NCBI GenBank assembly: GCA_003529325.1 | Contig: DPVW01000375.1 | Coordinates: 1 to 10,198 of the forward strand | DNA: 10,198 nucleotides | From: Candidatus Latescibacterota bacterium | Lineage (GTDB): Bacteria; Latescibacterota; UBA2968; UBA8231 | Direction of reading: 5' to 3' | Notes under the pieces: model-generated | Seen by the model: the letters and a program-made list of their open reading frames with translations, nothing else | The model's database searches: none | What the model was told of the DNA's origin: nothing | Shown: positions 1-7,609 of the stretch, piece by piece | Numbering within the stretch: position 1 is the first letter of the stretch | Layout of the letters: the number at the start of each line of letters is the position of its first letter | Made by a program: the position numbers and the translations under genes

Positions 1-1525
1 CCAGGCCAGGCGTCTCGCGCTGAGCGAGCCGGCGGCACGTCTCGTGCGGCAGTCGGTGCATCTCATCGACGACGACATGCGCCGCAGTCCCATGGCAAGC
101 GATCTTTTTCTGCAGATCCTCAAACGCCAGCAGCGGGCGGCTGACACACTGCGTGCGATGCACGAGCTCGGTGTTCTGGGTGCTTATCTACCCGAGTTTG
201 GCGAGACCACTTGTCTGGTCCAGTACGACATCTACCATGTGTATACGGTGGACGAGCATACACTCGTAGGCCTGGAAAAGCTCGAAGGTCTGCACGGAGC
301 GGACCCATCCAGCAGCATGCGAGGGATGTATGATGAGTTGGAACGCAAGGATCTGCTCTTTCTTGGCATGCTGCTCCACGATGTCGGCAAGTCGCGCCGG
401 ACTGAACATATCAGCGAAGGTCTGGCGATGGGGCGTTCTCTCTGCGCGCGGCTGAGTCTCAGCGAGGTCGACACCCGCTTTGTGCTCTTCCTCATCGAGA
501 ATCATCAGGAGATGGTCATCATCTCCCAGCGACGGGATCTCGACGACTACAAGATGATTGCCGATTTCGCCGGCCGGTTTGCCAACACCGAATGGCTGAA
601 GGCCCTCTATCTGCTGTCGTATGGTGATCTGTCCTCCGTCGCCGCCGATGCCTGGACCGAATGGCAGGGCGCGTTGTTGTGGGAACTCTACCACAAGACA
701 AAGGAGCAGCTCGAGTCGGGCCTGAAGGCGATGGAGGATCGTCAGCACGCACGTCAAATCGCCGATGCGCATCTCACGTCGATGAAAGGGTTGTGGTCAC
801 CGCAGCAGGTCGAGGCCTTCGACGAGCACGTCCGACAACTGCCGCCCCGATATCTGGTGACGTACGATCTGACCCAGGTGGAGCGCCACTTGAGTTACGT
901 GCGGTGTCTCGCTGAAGGTGGCATTGAGCTCGAGTTCATCGAGCACGCCGACCACACCGAACTGGTCGTGGGGGCTCAAGACCAGGGCCATCTGCTGGGC
1001 AAGATCTGCGGCGTGCTGGCGGTGAATGACATCAACATCCTGCGCGCCGATGTGCAGACTCGCGACGACGATATCGTCATCGACACATTTCAGGTAACCG
1101 ACATCGATGGCACACCCGCACTGCCGCAGTGGAAGAAGGATCGTGTCATCGCCACGCTGCCCGATGTTATCGCTGGAGATGTCGAGGTGGCGGCACTGTT
1201 CGACAAATACAGTTCGAATTGGGGGAAAAGAACCGAGCAACCGGTGCGGGAACCGGAGGTCCTTTTCGAAAACAAGGTATCCGACCGGTACACGGTGGTC
1301 GACGTGGAGGCCACCGACGGGGTGGGCCTGTTATACACCCTGACGCACAGCCTGGGAGATTTCGGCCTGGATATCCACATGGCCATCATCAATACCGTCG
1401 TGGACCGCGTGAGCGATGCATTTTACGTCGTCGACGGAGAAGGCCGAAAAATCGTCAACTACGACACACTCGAGACGATTCGGACCAAACTATTGGAGGA
1501 CCTGCACCGGCAGAATACGGCGTGA
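1..1525 (+). CDS. glnD: Bifunctional [protein-PII] uridylyltransferase/uridylyl-removing enzyme, C-terminal part
   Basis: This is the 3' part of glnD; the frame is open through the left edge (first full codon at base 2), so the N-terminal nucleotidyltransferase domain lies outside. GlnD adds UMP to PII proteins, or removes it, in response to glutamine in the cytoplasm. Counting from the GTG at 44, the HD hydrolase domain covers about residues 62-200. It shows HVYTVDEH (65-72), LLHDVGK (110-116, with the H112-D113 metal pair), an EHISEG stretch (121-126) and a late GD (193-194). Two ACT domains follow, at about 304-380 and 415-490, the usual glutamine-binding tail. The GTG at 44 is internal, because the codons before it read in the same frame in GlnD-like fashion. 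The frame is clean over 1.5 kb. The stop is one base from the convergent stop of the next gene, leaving no room for a separate terminator. Identification is firm. Confidence 0.93.
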   Translation, partial: QARRLALSEPAARLVRQSVHLIDDDMRRSPMASDLFLQILKRQQRAADTLRAMHELGVLGAYLPEFGETTCLVQYDIYHVYTVDEHTLVGLEKLEGLHGADPSSSMRGMYDELERKDLLFLGMLLHDVGKSRRTEHISEGLAMGRSLCARLSLSEVDTRFVLFLIENHQEMVIISQRRDLDDYKMIADFAGRFANTEWLKALYLLSYGDLSSVAADAWTEWQGALLWELYHKTKEQLESGLKAMEDRQHARQIADAHLTSMKGLWSPQQVEAFDEHVRQLPPRYLVTYDLTQVERHLSYVRCLAEGGIELEFIEHADHTELVVGAQDQGHLLGKICGVLAVNDINILRADVQTRDDDIVIDTFQVTDIDGTPALPQWKKDRVIATLPDVIAGDVEVAALFDKYSSNWGKRTEQPVREPEVLFENKVSDRYTVVDVEATDGVGLLYTLTHSLGDFGLDIHMAIINTVVDRVSDAFYVVDGEGRKIVNYDTLETIRTKLLEDLHRQNTA

Positions 1526-1526
1526 G

Positions 1527-2620
1527 TTATTGCAGGTAGAGCAGTTTGCGTGAAATCGCCACACCAGATGTCTCCAGGCGCACGAAGTAGACGCCTCCAG
1601 AGACCGCCATACCCCGTTCATCTCGACCATCCCAGCGTGCCAGGTGACGCCCAGGCGGTTGCTTACCCTGCGCCAATGTAGCGCACCGGTTGCCCAAGTA
1701 GATTGTAAACCCTCAATGTCAAATCGGCTGTCGTGAGGCCCTGTGGGACGCGGAAGGGCAGCAGGACGGCAGCGTTGAAGGGATTCGGATATGCCGCTTC
1801 GAGATCATAGCTGGCGGGCAGTGCGCCTTCGACGTTCTGTGTGACCGCAGTGAGTCGGCGAATCGGTACCGGCTCCCCGGCGGTGTCCATCTGTTCGATC
1901 ACCGCCGCGGCCTGCACACCGAGTGGCAGTGGACGGGGCTCGCCAAGATCCTCGAATGGCCGAGAGCGAATCTCGCGACCGTCTTTCAGAGTGACGACGA
2001 GAAGGAACTGCTCAAGGGCAACCGAATCAGGATCGTCGACCTCGCACTCCCAGCGTGCCGCCGCCGTACGCAGATTGCTCACCTGCGGCAGGTCGGGATT
2101 AAAATCGAAGACTGGATCCCGTGTCATCTCGCTTGCTGACAGGGTTGTATACAACCTGGTGAGTGTGCCGTACTCGCTGAAGAGCGCCTGTGTTTCGCGC
2201 AATGGCGTGATGACGACTGCCAGCAGGTCATCGACGAAAGCTGTCGGCAAAAAGACCAGCTCTTTCGACCCGTTCCGCAATCGATGATAACCGCCCCTCC
2301 GTCTTGGCTTGTGCGTAGGCCTTGACATCGCCGCCGAAAACGACGCGTTCGTGACCCAGAATCTAGGCGGTGACACCAAGGTCGGGTTCGGTTGCGACTG
2401 CGGTCAGCTGAATCGGGATCATGGGGCTGTCCGCGGCGTATGTCATGGCGATCGGTTGGCAGATCGCCGATTTCTTGATCTGGCGCCAGACGCAGTGCGA
2501 GGAAGTATGCCGCCTTCTACATACGGGGCCAGAAGTTTGGGGCCAAGGTCTCCCAACTGGTAGCCAATTCTTTAATTGGTGACGGCGTCTGTTTGGATCG
2601 AGGACGCAGAGTGCATACTC
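1527..2620 (-). pseudogene. Decayed DUF2330-like secreted protein gene with FlgD/Ig-like C-terminal domain
   Basis: Read leftwards, this is one gene scattered over several frames. Patches in order: GYQLGDLGPKLLAPYVEGG (about 2565-2509), YFLALRLAPDQEIGDL (2507-2460), then QPIAMTYAADSPMIPIQLTA in a third frame (from 2458). These patches recall the DUF2330 core ('...MIPI.LTAV...GVT.WI'). A TAG stop at 2363-2365 sits where the family has a Trp. The longest open piece (2379-1663) holds TRLYTTLSASEMTRDPVFDF, then a tail with AAYPNPFNAAVLLPF and RVYNLLGQPVR. The FlgD-like end continues in another frame (LAQGKQPPGRHLARWDGRDE to LLYLQ, stop TAA 1527-1529). Single extra bases at about 2508, 2459 and 1677 explain three of the shifts; at least one more lies between 2365 and 2240. 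The N-terminal third and any start codon are missing; similarity fades near 2620. Function of DUF2330 is unknown; export is inferred from the tail. TAG is used as an ordinary stop by two neighbours, which argues against recoding. Confidence 0.75.
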
Positions 2621-2721
2621 GGATTTTACCGTGACAGTGTGCAGCCCTATGATGTAGAGCCCGATTCGAGCATTACGCCCACACTTACGCTATGTACCCC
2701 GACTACGAGGCTTGATCCCTT

Positions 2722-3459
2722 ATGAGCAAGATTGCTGTTGTTACCGGAGCCAGTCGTGGAATCGGCGCCGCCACGGCTCGTCTACTGGCAGAACACGGCT
2801 GGCAGGTGTGTGTGAACTACCGTGCCGAAGCAGAGCGCGCCGAACAGGTGGTGACCGCCATTGAGGCAACGGGGGGCCGTGCGATCAGTGTGCAGGCTGA
2901 CGTTGGTGAGCCTGGTGACCTACAGCTTCTTTTCGACAGGGTGGATGCCGAACTGGGCACGCTTGCTCTGCTGGTCAACAATGCCGCCATCATGGGGCCA
3001 CGGGTGCGGGTGGAGGAGTTGCGCGCAGAGGACATCGAGGGTGTGCTCAAAGTGAATGTGCTGGGGCTTATGTTGTGCGCCCAGCATGCGGTGCGCCGCA
3101 TGTCGACACGACACGGCGGCGCAGGGGGCGCCATCGTCAACATCTCCTCCGGCGCCGCACACTACGGCAATCCTGGAATGGGTGTCCAGTATGCCATGAC
3201 CAAAGGCGCGGTGAACAGTTTTACCGTGGGACTGTCGCAGGAAGTCGCCGGTGAAGGGATTCGCGTCAACGCCGTAAGCCCGGGCCCGATCCACACCGAC
3301 ATGCCCACGGAAGAAGCCCTGCAGCGGGCGGCCTCCGTCGTACCTATGGGTCGCGCCGGGGAGCCTGAGGAAGTGGCCGAGGCGATCCTCTGGCTTGCGT
3401 CAGAAAGTGCGGGATTTGTCGCTGGCGCAAATCTGCGGGTTGCCGGTGGCCGTCCGTAG
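2722..3459 (+). CDS. Classical SDR-family NAD(P)-dependent oxidoreductase (FabG-like)
   Basis: A 245-residue classical short-chain dehydrogenase with normal family length and an unbroken frame. The Rossmann cofactor motif TGASRGIG is at residues 8-15. NNAA is at 86-89, the tetrad Asn at 112, the catalytic Ser at about 143 in NISSGAAHYG, and YAMTK with Tyr157 and Lys161. A PGPIHTDMP segment after the last core strand supports cofactor binding. Arg34 in NYR after the second strand suggests a preference for NADPH. The C-terminus (GRAGEPEEVAEAILWLAS) is FabG-like. Substrate cannot be told: members reduce 3-oxoacyl groups, sugars, ketones or steroids, and there is no acyl-carrier or fatty-acid gene nearby to favour fabG itself. 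The ATG at 2722 is chosen because it opens just before the Rossmann strand; a GAGG at 2707-2710 is a rather distant ribosome site. It stops three bases before the convergent stop of the discoidin gene. Confidence 0.9.
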   Translation: MSKIAVVTGASRGIGAATARLLAEHGWQVCVNYRAEAERAEQVVTAIEATGGRAISVQADVGEPGDLQLLFDRVDAELGTLALLVNNAAIMGPRVRVEELRAEDIEGVLKVNVLGLMLCAQHAVRRMSTRHGGAGGAIVNISSGAAHYGNPGMGVQYAMTKGAVNSFTVGLSQEVAGEGIRVNAVSPGPIHTDMPTEEALQRAASVVPMGRAGEPEEVAEAILWLASESAGFVAGANLRVAGGRP

Positions 3460-3462
3460 GCT

Positions 3463-5742
3463 TCAAAATGCGACGGCGACGAGCCGCTCGAATACCTGCG
3501 TACCCGAGTCTCCGTCTACGGCAACGCGCAACAGATACGAACCCGGTGGCACCAGTCTGCCGGAACCATCGCGACCGTCCCAGGATATCGTATGGTGGCC
3601 CGCAGTGGCTTGGGGTAGTTCGAGAAGTTGCATCCTGCGGCCCACCAGATCATAGATCGCTGCTTCCACACGACGAGGGGCCATCACCTTCAAGAGGTCG
3701 AAGGCGATGTCCAATCGATCACCGATGCCATCGCCATTCGGTGTAAATACTCGTGATGACAGCATCATATTTCCCAACAGATCGGCTGTAACGGGCAAAC
3801 CGATAGAGACGGTTTCACTGTCGATGGCATCGCTGGCATCGCCGACGTCGACGCGCTGCCGGATGTTGTCCCCGAGTGCGGTGTGGCGTAGAAACAGGTC
3901 GAAACGGGTCTGGTTTTGGAAAATGGTAGAGCGGAAGTTGAGCTGTACGAGTTCCTCCGACTGCAAGTCAGCCGGCAGCGTCACCAGAAAGCCGTCGTCG
4001 TTGATCTCGACGTCGCCGTCCACCGAACGACCATCTACCTGCATGCCGACGTACTGAGTCGGCACCGAGGCGACCAGCTGCAGTCGGTCGGCACCCTGGG
4101 AGATGCCATCAAACCACGGTCGCAGGTAGTAGGTGAATTCCTGCTCAATCCCCGGCTCGACGATGGCGGGGGCGATCTCGCCCTGGGTGATCACAGCCAT
4201 GGGTCGGTCGACCTCAAGGTGAAGCGAAGACAAGGATGGCGCCACGTCGGGATCGTCGGTGATCAGGCGGATCTGCAATTGCACGAACTGACGCGGTGCT
4301 GGAGAGCGGAAGAACTCACCGGATACGACGTAGGGATCGCTCCAGGTGCTCCAGTCCGAGCCGGGGATACGGGTGATCTCGAGGGGACCGCGCAGCGTAG
4401 TGGGTGTGCGCTCGTGTTGCCGTTTGGTGATTTCCTTGCCAGACTTATCGAAGTAGCGGATTTCTTCGTCGATTTCGTTGCCCGTTCGGCTACGCACCTC
4501 GATGCGCGTGCCCACCGGCTGTGCACCATCCCAGAGGACGGATGACACGTTCGCAGTGCCACCGAGATCGGTCGGTGGCGACGTCAGCCAGACCTCAGCG
4601 GGGAATCCCTCCCCGTACATCTGGTATTCACCGACGAGTCCGAAACGCTGCCCGGGCGCCCGTTGGCCACTTCTGCTGGAGGGGAAGAAGTGGCGAACGT
4701 AGCGGATCTTACGCAGATCGAAGGTGTGATCGAAGCGCCGAGTCTCGTTCAGGTTGCCCGGAAGGTCAGGCTGGAACACGACCTCCTCCCACAACAGTGA
4801 ACCGTCTGACGCCAGAGATCCATCGGAAACGAAAATCTGATACCAGAAGAAGTTGTTGAAGGCGGACCGACGACCTGCGGGAGCGCCCACAGGATCACCG
4901 ACGATGAACAGGCGATCGAGCCAGTAGTGAGCGCCGAGATCAAAGATGATACGGTTGAAGACATCGATCCCTTCGTCTTCGGTCTGATGATAGGTCGTCA
5001 TCGCCCAGAAGCTCACCAGGTCGCCATCGGCGAGTCGTTCGGCACCGGCCAAGATCTGCTGCTGGTCGGTCTTGAGTTCGATGCTGCCACCGCGGTCGAT
5101 CATACCCAGGGCGATGTTGTCTCCCGGAGTGCGCACGCTGATCTCGGCGATGCCAGCGCCCTCCGTCTTTTCCAGTGCTTCGATACGGACGAAGCGGACC
5201 GGTTCGTTTTCGAGGGGGATGACGAGCTCGTGATCTGTGTTGAAGCCGAAGCGATGGGACGTGCCGTAGACCAGGGAGCCCTCAACAGGCACGAGAGCGT
5301 TGGTGAACACCGGCTCCCCGTTGGATATCAATACGCGGACGAACTGCAATGGATCGGCATCCTCATCGAGGCGGATGCGGATCTCCTCGGAGGTGACGAC
5401 ACGGCCCAGGTCGATCTCCACCCACCAATCGCCGATGTCGTCACTGGCTCGTGGTGTCCACGAGGTCGACAAATCGCCATCCATGAGCCGCATCGCCTGC
5501 GATGCGCTGGAACCCGCCGAGCGAATGCCACCGCCGAAGGTCAGCGCATCGGCGACGGCATCGATCTGCTTGCGCACCGCAACCAGATCGACATGACCGG
5601 CAGCGGAGATCTGTACCGCACCCAGCGGCATGGTCCACGTCGCCCAGGTCTCGGGACTGTCGAAGGAGATGCGGTCTGCGTCGACGGATGCCGACAGCAG
5701 CAGGATCAAAGCTAGCGGCAAGGCGGGACGGAGTGAGTCCAT
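3463..5742 (-). CDS. Exported protein with two discoidin-like (F5/8 type C) modules and a C-terminal FlgD/Ig-like domain
   Basis: A 759-residue protein in one clean frame. Residues 1-22 form a signal peptide (hydrophobic run ALPLALILLLSAS, cleavage likely after the Ala of SVDA). A first discoidin-like beta module spans about 72-206, with AMRLMDGDLSTSW and WWVEIDLGRV, the usual 'DGD..T.W ... IDLG' signature. A second, more diverged one is at about 229-390 (RLADGDLVSFW, then RIIFDLG). The middle (about 395-660) is beta-rich and unassigned. Residues 662-759 form a FlgD/Ig-like tail: VFTPNGDGIGD, AIYDLVGRR, ISWDGRDGSG, PPGSYLLRV. Such tails occur on surface and secreted proteins of FCB-type bacteria, sometimes as type IX sorting signals. 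Discoidin modules usually bind glycans or other surfaces, so an adhesion or carbohydrate-binding role is inferred; no catalytic motif is seen. An upstream in-frame start at 5775 would put charged residues before the signal peptide; the ATG at 5742 has GGAG eight bases ahead and is preferred. Confidence 0.85.
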   Translation of the reverse strand: MDSLRPALPLALILLLSASVDADRISFDSPETWATWTMPLGAVQISAAGHVDLVAVRKQIDAVADALTFGGGIRSAGSSASQAMRLMDGDLSTSWTPRASDDIGDWWVEIDLGRVVTSEEIRIRLDEDADPLQFVRVLISNGEPVFTNALVPVEGSLVYGTSHRFGFNTDHELVIPLENEPVRFVRIEALEKTEGAGIAEISVRTPGDNIALGMIDRGGSIELKTDQQQILAGAERLADGDLVSFWAMTTYHQTEDEGIDVFNRIIFDLGAHYWLDRLFIVGDPVGAPAGRRSAFNNFFWYQIFVSDGSLASDGSLLWEEVVFQPDLPGNLNETRRFDHTFDLRKIRYVRHFFPSSRSGQRAPGQRFGLVGEYQMYGEGFPAEVWLTSPPTDLGGTANVSSVLWDGAQPVGTRIEVRSRTGNEIDEEIRYFDKSGKEITKRQHERTPTTLRGPLEITRIPGSDWSTWSDPYVVSGEFFRSPAPRQFVQLQIRLITDDPDVAPSLSSLHLEVDRPMAVITQGEIAPAIVEPGIEQEFTYYLRPWFDGISQGADRLQLVASVPTQYVGMQVDGRSVDGDVEINDDGFLVTLPADLQSEELVQLNFRSTIFQNQTRFDLFLRHTALGDNIRQRVDVGDASDAIDSETVSIGLPVTADLLGNMMLSSRVFTPNGDGIGDRLDIAFDLLKVMAPRRVEAAIYDLVGRRMQLLELPQATAGHHTISWDGRDGSGRLVPPGSYLLRVAVDGDSGTQVFERLVAVAF

Positions 5743-5750
5743 GCGATTGT

Positions 5751-5754
5751 CTCC
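5751..5754 (-). promoter_or_regulatory. Ribosome binding site GGAG fixing the start of the discoidin protein
   Basis: On the minus strand GGAG lies eight bases before the ATG at 5742, an ideal Shine-Dalgarno distance. It favours this start over the in-frame ATG 33 bases upstream, which has no purine-rich site at the right distance. Confidence 0.6.
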
Positions 5755-5817
5755 GAAGTGGATGCGATGGGGCATCTGCTGTCAATATAATCACTTACAG
5801 CCGGGGGACCCCCATGG

Positions 5818-6603
5818 TTACCCTCTATTCTTTGGAACCCAGTGCTCGCCAGCCCCATCCTGGGGCTGATAATCGAGCTCACGCTGTGCACGGCTGATGT
5901 CAAAGATCTTCCACTTGTTGTCCGACGTGGCGAAGTACACGCCGTACTGAATCTCCGTCTTCAGGCAGCAACGATAAAATGCGCCGCGTCTCGATGGCTG
6001 AGCCACAGGGAGAGAGCAAAGGGTGAAAAAGTCGGATCGTTCCCACGCATGCACCAGCCGATACGCACGTGTAGCGAGCTCAACTGGTGGTAATCGAGAT
6101 AGTAGCTGCCCAGCGCCTCACCATAAGCCTTTGAAGCTCCGTAGTATCCATCGGGCCGGATGCGACAGGTCTCATCGATGAGTTCGTACTCACCATGGGT
6201 CAGTCGGTCGAATGCTCCCGCGACGATGTGTTTCCAGGGCTCATCGAGGTAAAATCCACCCGTGGCGTGTTGGGAACTGGCAAAGACAAACTCGCTTGAC
6301 GCCTGTTCGTTTGTTGGCCTCAAATACATTGTCTGTGGAGATGAAGTTATTCTTCAGCGTCGATTCCCAGTCCGCTTCGACCCTGGTATCGGCTGCCAGA
6401 TGTACCACCGCATCGTGACCGGCGACAGCCTCTTCCACTGCAGAGAGGTCGTGCAGATCGCCAACGATCGAGGGAATGCCCTCTGCTTGCTTCAGGTCGA
6501 ACGAGGTGAACTCGTATTCATCGGACAGATTCTTCACCATGATGGAACCGATGAGGCCGGCGCCTCCTGTGATCAGAACTTTGGGGCGTTCAGTCATTGT
6601 CAT
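5818..6603 (-). pseudogene. Frameshifted NAD-dependent epimerase/dehydrogenase, uronate dehydrogenase-like
   Basis: One extended-SDR gene of about 262 codons is spread over three frames. The first piece (from 6603) begins MTMTERPKVLITGGAGLIGS with the NAD-binding GxxGxxG motif, then VVHLAAD and TLKNNFISTDNVFEA. The second has FASSQHATGG, RPDGYYGASKAYGE (catalytic YxxxK) and RIGWCMRGNDP with SLWLSHRD. The third has IQYGVYFATSDNKWKIFDIS and ends at TAA 5818-5820. The RIG..., WLS..D and final YFATSDN pattern resembles uronate dehydrogenase, which oxidises hexuronates to aldaro-lactones with NAD; the substrate assignment is inference. Shift one is an extra base in the TTT run at 6288-6290 (without it the text reads KRVVFASSQ). 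Shift two, near 5965, looks like one lost base (IVAA-LKTE). All catalytic residues survive. Starts at 6603 or 6597 are equally likely; an in-frame TTG lies at 6612. It is transcribed in the same direction as the discoidin gene, 75 bp upstream of it. Confidence 0.8.
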
Positions 6604-6644
6604 TTCTTTCAATCCAAGTTGAGTTTCGTTGGGAGACTGCTGCC
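6604..6644. promoter_or_regulatory. Short divergent leader between the epimerase and GH5 genes
   Basis: Only 41 bp separate the two divergent starts. A GGGAGA at 6631-6636 sits eight bases before the GH5 ATG at 6645 and is a good ribosome site. A purine run (GAAAGAA on the minus strand) abuts the epimerase start. The gap is too short for two independent promoters, so promoters must overlap the opposite gene's 5' end if both were expressed. No clear -10/-35 pair was found. Confidence 0.45.
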
Positions 6645-7491
6645 ATGTTGTCCAACTACCGCATCTGCCTCGCCCTTGTTCACATTCTCGTCGTCAGCTG
6701 TGGCAGAGGCGAAGTGTCTGACCATTTTTATGTCGAGGGTCGAAATCTCCACGATCGATGCGGTGAACCCGTGGTATTGCGTGGCGTCAACAAGATGGTG
6801 GTGTGGAACGCTGAGGAATGCCGTCGCCCAGGGGCTCATCCCTATTATCGAACTCCACGACGCGACGGGTAACTGGGACGGTCTCGAGGCACTCGTCGAC
6901 TACTGGATCAATCCGTCGACGGTTGCGGCGCTGGCCAGGCACGAGGGCCACAGCCTCATCAACATTGGCAATGAGGTGGGTACGCACAAGGTAACCGAAG
7001 CCCAGTTCATCGACGCTACACGCGGGCGATTCAGCGAATGCGGGCGGCGGGTATCAGGGCGCCTCTCGTGGTGGATGCCGCCGGTTGGGGGCGCAATGTC
7101 GAGCAACTGCTGGCGGCGGCGCCGCGGCTCGTGCAGCAGGATCCGCAGACAGACGTGCTGTTCTCCTGGCACGCGTGGGACACCGAGGCGTTGGAGTTGG
7201 CGGCGAAGGGGGAGATCCCGCTGATCATCGGCGAGTTCTCCGGTACAGGTGGGTTGCAGAGGGGAAATCCCCTACCAACACTTGCTGGCTGAGACCAAGC
7301 GACTCGGCATTGGCTGGTTGGCCTGGTCCTGGGGGCCTGGCAATTGCGACTGTGCCGACATGGACATGAAGCCCGATGGTCGGTACGAGACGCTCCATGG
7401 CTGGGGTCTGGAAGTGGCAGTCACCGACGAGAACAGTATTGCCAACACCGCCATTCGCTCCCGGTCGATCGTCGAGGGCAGCTGCCCCTGA
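6645..7491 (+). pseudogene. Frameshifted and internally deleted glycoside hydrolase family 5 lipoprotein
   Basis: The start at 6645 gives a lipoprotein signal peptide (MLSNYRICLALVHILVVSC, lipobox VVSC) and then FYVEGRNLHDRCGEPVVLRG with GVNKMVVWN, the usual N-terminus of GH5 cellulase/mannanase-type enzymes. At about 6811 the text jumps into another frame and straight to LRNAVAQGLIPIIELHDATG; some 40 residues that normally lie between are absent. This frame holds LINIGNEVG, with the acid/base Glu codon at 6973-6975. One base is lost near 7015, after which YTRAIQRMRAAGIRAPLVVD runs on to IIGEFS, with the nucleophile Glu codon at 7233-7235. One extra base at about 7254 moves to the last frame (CRGEIPYQHLL, IGWLAWSWG) and the TGA at 7489-7491. 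Both catalytic glutamates survive but in different frames. An active enzyme would cleave beta-glucan or beta-mannan at the cell surface. As sequenced, translation from 6645 stops after 75 residues. Family assignment is firm; substrate is unknown. Confidence 0.82.
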
Positions 7492-7497
7492 TCTTTC

Positions 7498-7529
7498 TTG
7501 GCGAGACCTCTGTTCGCGCCAACTCTTTT
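7498..7529 (+). terminator. Possible intrinsic terminator after the GH5 gene
   Basis: TTGGCG (7498-7503) pairs with CGCCAA (7517-7522) around a 13-base loop, followed by CTCTTTT. It begins seven bases after the GH5 stop. The stem is only six pairs and the T run four, so it is weak. The rest of the 118-bp gap to the convergent membrane gene shows nothing further. Confidence 0.4.
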
Positions 7530-7609
7530 CCGGGTATATCTGCTGGGGGGAACACTCACGGCGGAGAGCGAATTCGGTGTGGCACGATATTCATCGTCAG
7601 AGGCGGGAA

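Noticed and set aside
188..1240. Long minus-strand frames opposite glnD
   Set aside because: GlnD motifs on the plus strand account for the whole stretch; the opposite frames are only codon-bias shadows.
2363..2365. UAG recoding (stop read as an amino acid) in the DUF2330-like gene
   Set aside because: The SDR and the membrane protein both end in TAG, and frameshifts flank this codon, so decay is simpler.
4927..5715. Long open frame (262 codons) on the plus strand opposite the discoidin gene
   Set aside because: Its residues show no domain or motif, while the opposite strand has a signal peptide and discoidin signatures. It is a mirror frame of a GC-rich gene.
5786..5791. Perfect TATAAT on the plus strand
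   Set aside because: No -35 element lies 16-18 bases upstream and no plus-strand gene follows. A TTGACA on the minus strand nearby also lacks a good -10.
5803..5813. GGGGGACCCCC palindrome after the epimerase stop
   Set aside because: The two halves are separated by one base, so no stable loop can form, and no T run follows. It is not a convincing terminator.
6288..6290. Programmed ribosomal frameshifting in the epimerase at a TTT run
   Set aside because: No slippery heptamer with a downstream structure is evident, and a second shift near 5965 in the same gene would need another event.
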